Source of the DNA: Anaerotignum propionicum
GTDB lineage: Bacteria; Bacillota; Clostridia; Lachnospirales; Anaerotignaceae
Direction: 5' to 3'
Assembly (NCBI RefSeq): GCF_024461735.1
Contig: NZ_JANGAD010000002.1
Location: forward strand, 186,001 to 250,000
Length of the DNA stretch: 64,000 nucleotides
The position numbers and the translations under genes were made by a program. Below are positions 61,433 through 64,000 of this stretch, one piece after another (the stretch's first letter is position 1; every line of letters starts with the position of its first letter). The notes beneath the pieces are model-generated. The model did no database searches. It was given only the letters and a program-made list of their open reading frames with translations, and was not told the DNA's origin.

Positions 61433-61955
61433 CCTAATGAAAAATATTTAAGTGAAACAATTTGTGGAAAAAACATATTCTTAATAAAAAAATAATTGAT
61501 TAAATAGAAAAAATTGATAAAATATAACGTAAACTAGTAAAAAATCAAGATTTTTATTAGTTTTATGAAATGTACAATGTGCAAATGAAATTTACTGGTA
61601 AAATATTTTTCATCTAATTTTTTTTGTGATATTATCTAATGAACTGAAAAAAATTTGAATAATAGTTATAGTATTTTCTCTGTTTTGAATAGAAATAGGA
61701 AGAGAACTGTTCGGAAATCATGGACAATAAATTTTGTGTATGCAGAAATAAATGCAGAAATTTTCCACTGTAAGTGGAAAAATGTATGAGTGTAGATTCG
61801 GGTGGTTATATTTGGGGTGTTCTTTTTTCAAAACAAGCAGAAAAAACAAGGATTGTCTTCCTGCCGAGGACGATTATCAGCCCCTATGGGTATTTTTAAA
61901 AAAACAACTATAAACTGCAAAGGAGTTTCGTCAAAATTGAAGAATACTATCAGCA
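61433..61955. other. Long AT-rich divergent region between brnQ and the XRE gene
   Basis: No gene is seen in over 500 bases. Features are a tandem ATGCAGAAAT repeat around 61740-61760 and a TTTTCCACTG/AAGTGGAAAA hairpin at about 61760-61781 without a U-tract. The length suggests regulatory content or a small RNA. Confidence 0.35.
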
Positions 61956-61985
61956 TTACAAACTGAAATTTGCGCAAAATATACT
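61956..61985 (+). promoter_or_regulatory. Promoter of the XRE regulator
   Basis: TTACAA (61956-61961) and TATACT (61980-61985) have 18-base spacing, 36 bases before the ATG. Confidence 0.55.
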
Positions 61986-62021
61986 TTAAATAGCATATAG
62001 AAACAAAAATAGGAGGAAATT

Positions 62022-62741
62022 ATGAAAGAAGTCAGTATCCATGTGGGTAAACGGATCAGGCTTTACAGAAAGCTAAAGAAGTTAACAATTGAGGTCTTTG
62101 CAGAAATGATTCACAAAAGCAAAGCAACAGTTTCTAAATATGAAAATGGTGAGATTTCAATTGATATTGAAACCCTATTTTCTATCGCAGATGCCTTAAA
62201 TATTTCTGTAAATCAGCTTGTGGATTATGAAAATGTCACAACTTCTGAGGATACAGAAGGGGATGCTCTTGTAAAGCGGAAAACGGGAAAAACAAAATAT
62301 TATTTGTATTTCTATGATGGAAGAAAAGGTCGAATTGTCAAAAATATTATTGAGGTGCAAGGCGCAGGGGAAAATGGTATTTATAAAGCGAATTTTTATG
62401 TAGATGTAGAAGACTACAGTAATTATTACAACTGCAAATTTCTTTATCACGGAAACATGCGAAAATTTGATGCATTTACCAATTTCAATTTTGAGAATCA
62501 GAATAACAAAGTGGAGCAAGTATTTATGTATGCCATTAATTCTTTCACCCACAATCGCCGATTGGTAGGGATGTTTTCAGGGCTTTCCACACAACCAATC
62601 TTGCCGGTTGCATTTAAATTTTTAATGTCTCTGGATGTGATGGTAGAGAACGAGGAAATGAAAGAACAATTGGTAATGACCAAGGAAGACCTTAAACAAA
62701 TTAAGAAAATGAATATGTTTGTTATTAATCAGGAACTATAA
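62022..62741 (+). CDS. XRE-family regulator with unknown C-terminal domain
   Basis: The 239-residue protein has an N-terminal Cro/CI helix-turn-helix at about residues 8-62 (AEMIHKSKATVSKYENGE). The C-terminal 150 residues are rich in Tyr, Asn and Phe (YYLYFYDGRKGRI, DVEDYSNYYNCKF) and match no domain I know. They probably sense a ligand or mediate dimerisation. RBS AGGAGG precedes ATG. It is divergent from brnQ, so branched-chain amino acid uptake is a possible target. It ends before a strong terminator. Confidence 0.82.
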   Translation: MKEVSIHVGKRIRLYRKLKKLTIEVFAEMIHKSKATVSKYENGEISIDIETLFSIADALNISVNQLVDYENVTTSEDTEGDALVKRKTGKTKYYLYFYDGRKGRIVKNIIEVQGAGENGIYKANFYVDVEDYSNYYNCKFLYHGNMRKFDAFTNFNFENQNNKVEQVFMYAINSFTHNRRLVGMFSGLSTQPILPVAFKFLMSLDVMVENEEMKEQLVMTKEDLKQIKKMNMFVINQEL

Positions 62742-62787
62742 AAAACCGATTGCTATGCATAAAATATGCTTAGCAATCGGTTTTTTG
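62741..62787 (+). terminator. Terminator of the XRE gene
   Basis: AAAACCGATTGCTA pairs with TAGCAATCGGTTTT and is followed by more T residues. Inner GCAT/ATGC pairs extend the stem. Confidence 0.88.
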
Positions 62788-62847
62788 TGTGTTTTTAATT
62801 CGCTAGAGAAGAGTTTTTTGAAGCAAGGAATAAGGTTTCTTGTTACC

Positions 62848-63285
62848 TCAAAATTTATCCATTAATGCAATTGACATTAAAAGCCCCGCAATTTTAGCTG
62901 CTTGGGGATTTAAATTTTCCCCTGCTTCATCGGGACTTCCGTCGGCACTTCTAGCTGCAAGGAGACCACCATCTTGGGTTAAGTTGGCAACGCTTTGATT
63001 TACCCCTTGTAAGGAATTAATAAAAAGCAAAGAACGACAGATATCACGGATTTGCCCTCGACCGCCTTCATCTAGGAAGGGTGCGATTGCTCTAAGAAGG
63101 GTAACCTCCTTTGGTGGATGTTCCACGGTAAATGACTTTTGGTCACCGGCGGCTAACTGAATTTTCTGAATGTAGTTTCTCTCAATTGCTTCTCTTAAGG
63201 ACGTAGACATCGACAGAAAGTCTTTCTCAAGACCATCTGTTTGCTGAAGTGTTTTTGTCAATTCATAAATTAAATTTCGTTCCAT
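62848..63285 (-). CDS. Hypothetical protein coupled to the subtilisin-like protease
   Basis: The 145-residue, mainly helical protein has no signal peptide or recognised domain. The C-terminal part has a polar Ala/Asp/Gly segment (SADGSPDEAGENLNP) and a short hydrophobic end. Its ATG overlaps the protease stop in TAATG, so translation is coupled. It may be a partner, inhibitor or chaperone of the protease. This is inference from context only. Confidence 0.65.
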   Translation of the reverse strand: MERNLIYELTKTLQQTDGLEKDFLSMSTSLREAIERNYIQKIQLAAGDQKSFTVEHPPKEVTLLRAIAPFLDEGGRGQIRDICRSLLFINSLQGVNQSVANLTQDGGLLAARSADGSPDEAGENLNPQAAKIAGLLMSIALMDKF

Positions 63286-64000
63286 TACATTAAAACCACC
63301 TTTCCTGTTTGGTTCAGACAGGTACTTTGATCCAACAGTCCTCCGTTTTCGGCTGCTATTTTCGTTAGAGCTGCCTTAATTTCGTTGGGTCTGACATAAG
63401 GGAATCGTTCTAACAGCAAAGAGGCCGCTCCGCTTACCAAGGGGGTAGCCATAGAGGCACCACTCATACATATATAATTGGGATAAATAATATTCTCCCG
63501 ACTGCGGTTGGGCATGCTGAACTTATAATCAGGGGAGAGAACAGAAACAATATTTTCTCCTGGGGCCCAGATATCCGGCAGATTGGATGACTCCTTGGTA
63601 AAAAGGGAGAAAGGCTTATGACGTGTAAAATAATCTCGATCTTCCCAAGTTCCCACAGTAATTACCATGGGGCTGATGGGTGGCGGAGGCTGATAGCCTC
63701 TTCGTCCATCTGGATTGCCCGCGGCAGCCACTACAACAATTCCTCTACGCCAGAGAATTTCAACGCTTTCCTTCAAAGGCTGATTCACCTTTCTGTCGTT
63801 GGAACCGATGGATAAATTTACTACTCTTATATTATATTTTGCAGCATTGTCCATTATCCATCTTAATGCGGCAACAGCGTGGGAGGAACTGCCTTGGCCG
63901 TTGCTGTCAAGAATTTTTAAGGAAATAATATGAGCCTCCGGTGCAATTCCCTTGTAGCGGCCATTGGAAAGAATACCACTGCCACAGGCGATACCCGTGA
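63285..64000 (-). CDS. Subtilisin-like serine protease (S8), C-terminal part, cut by window edge
   Basis: About 238 residues are visible, and the 5' end lies beyond the window. The frame runs unbroken to the edge. The first visible residues, TGIACGSG, are what follows the HGTHV motif, so the catalytic histidine is just outside. Also seen are KGIAPEAHIISLKI, VVNLSIG, the oxyanion asparagine in VVVAAAGNPDG and the nucleophile in SGASMATPLVSGAA. No signal peptide can be judged. It is co-translated with the downstream 145-residue protein. Confidence 0.9.
   Translation of the reverse strand, partial: TGIACGSGILSNGRYKGIAPEAHIISLKILDSNGQGSSSHAVAALRWIMDNAAKYNIRVVNLSIGSNDRKVNQPLKESVEILWRRGIVVVAAAGNPDGRRGYQPPPPISPMVITVGTWEDRDYFTRHKPFSLFTKESSNLPDIWAPGENIVSVLSPDYKFSMPNRSRENIIYPNYICMSGASMATPLVSGAASLLLERFPYVRPNEIKAALTKIAAENGGLLDQSTCLNQTGKVVLM

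Overview
The window comes from a low-GC, spore-forming, Gram-positive anaerobe of the class Clostridia. The evidence is genes for sporulation and germination (spmA/spmB, spoIIR, a gerA-type operon, an AbrB/SpoVT-type regulator), a complete Rnf ferredoxin:NAD+ oxidoreductase, lactate permease next to an L-lactate/2-hydroxyacid dehydrogenase, minCDE fused to the mre/mrd rod-shape cluster, an alanyl T-box and a THI-box. A relative of Lachnospiraceae/Anaerotignum is plausible but is inference only. I saw no tRNA or rRNA genes, insertion sequences, phage genes or CRISPR arrays. Almost all of it looks like chromosomal backbone.

Layout. 1-3.1 kb: end of murI, a REC/HD-GYP c-di-GMP phosphodiesterase with an overlapping Hpt protein behind a structured leader, thioredoxin, and a membrane micropeptide ending in a strong hairpin. 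3.2-5.8 kb: lactate permease and lactate dehydrogenase. 5.8-6.5 kb: a 700-base gene-free stretch with two candidate structured RNAs. 6.5-9.0 kb (minus): VWA and MoxR ATPase pair and an AbrB-type regulator. 9.3-12.4 kb: spmA/spmB, a lipoprotein, tadA. 12.4-16.4 kb: SRP RNA, a reversed orphan gene, then dnaX-ybaB-recR. 16.5-17.8 kb (minus): split ThrE-type exporter. 18.0-21.6 kb: TPP riboswitch, tenA and a ThiXYZ-like ABC transporter for thiamin-pyrimidine salvage. 21.9-23.5 kb: SDR plus YihY membrane protein.

24.0-31.2 kb: two large paralogous secreted proteins with a C-terminal stalk (copper amine oxidase N-like) domain, both behind the same 24-bp palindromic promoter. The second has a long inserted coiled coil. 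A TolC-like exported protein follows, unexpected in a monoderm. 31.3-35.7 kb: gerA-type operon and spoIIR. 35.9-45.6 kb (minus): a morphogenesis cluster, DUF4321, then mreB-mreC-mreD-PBP2-minC-minD-minE-rodA-mgsA-DUF1294; the mgsA product lacks residues thought to be catalytic. 46.1-51.1 kb (minus): rnfCDGEAB. 51.6-54.8 kb: rpoN (sigma-54), a MocR-type regulator, a small membrane protein. 55.1-58.0 kb: T-box and alaS. 58.3-59.9 kb: a promoter followed at once by a terminator-like hairpin, then an FAD-dependent dehydrogenase with a Cys cluster. 60.0-62.7 kb: brnQ diverging from an XRE regulator. 62.8-64.0 kb (minus): a small unknown protein coupled to a subtilisin-like protease that runs off the right edge.

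How the genes fit together: lactate uptake and oxidation or formation feeds reduced cofactors, Rnf couples ferredoxin/NAD+ redox to an ion gradient, and the Mre/Min/PBP2/RodA block directs rod elongation and division-site placement. The most unusual parts are the cell-surface locus at 24-31 kb, the RNA-rich gap at 5.8-6.5 kb and the divergent MgsA. All structural RNA proposals were folded by eye and have not been tested.
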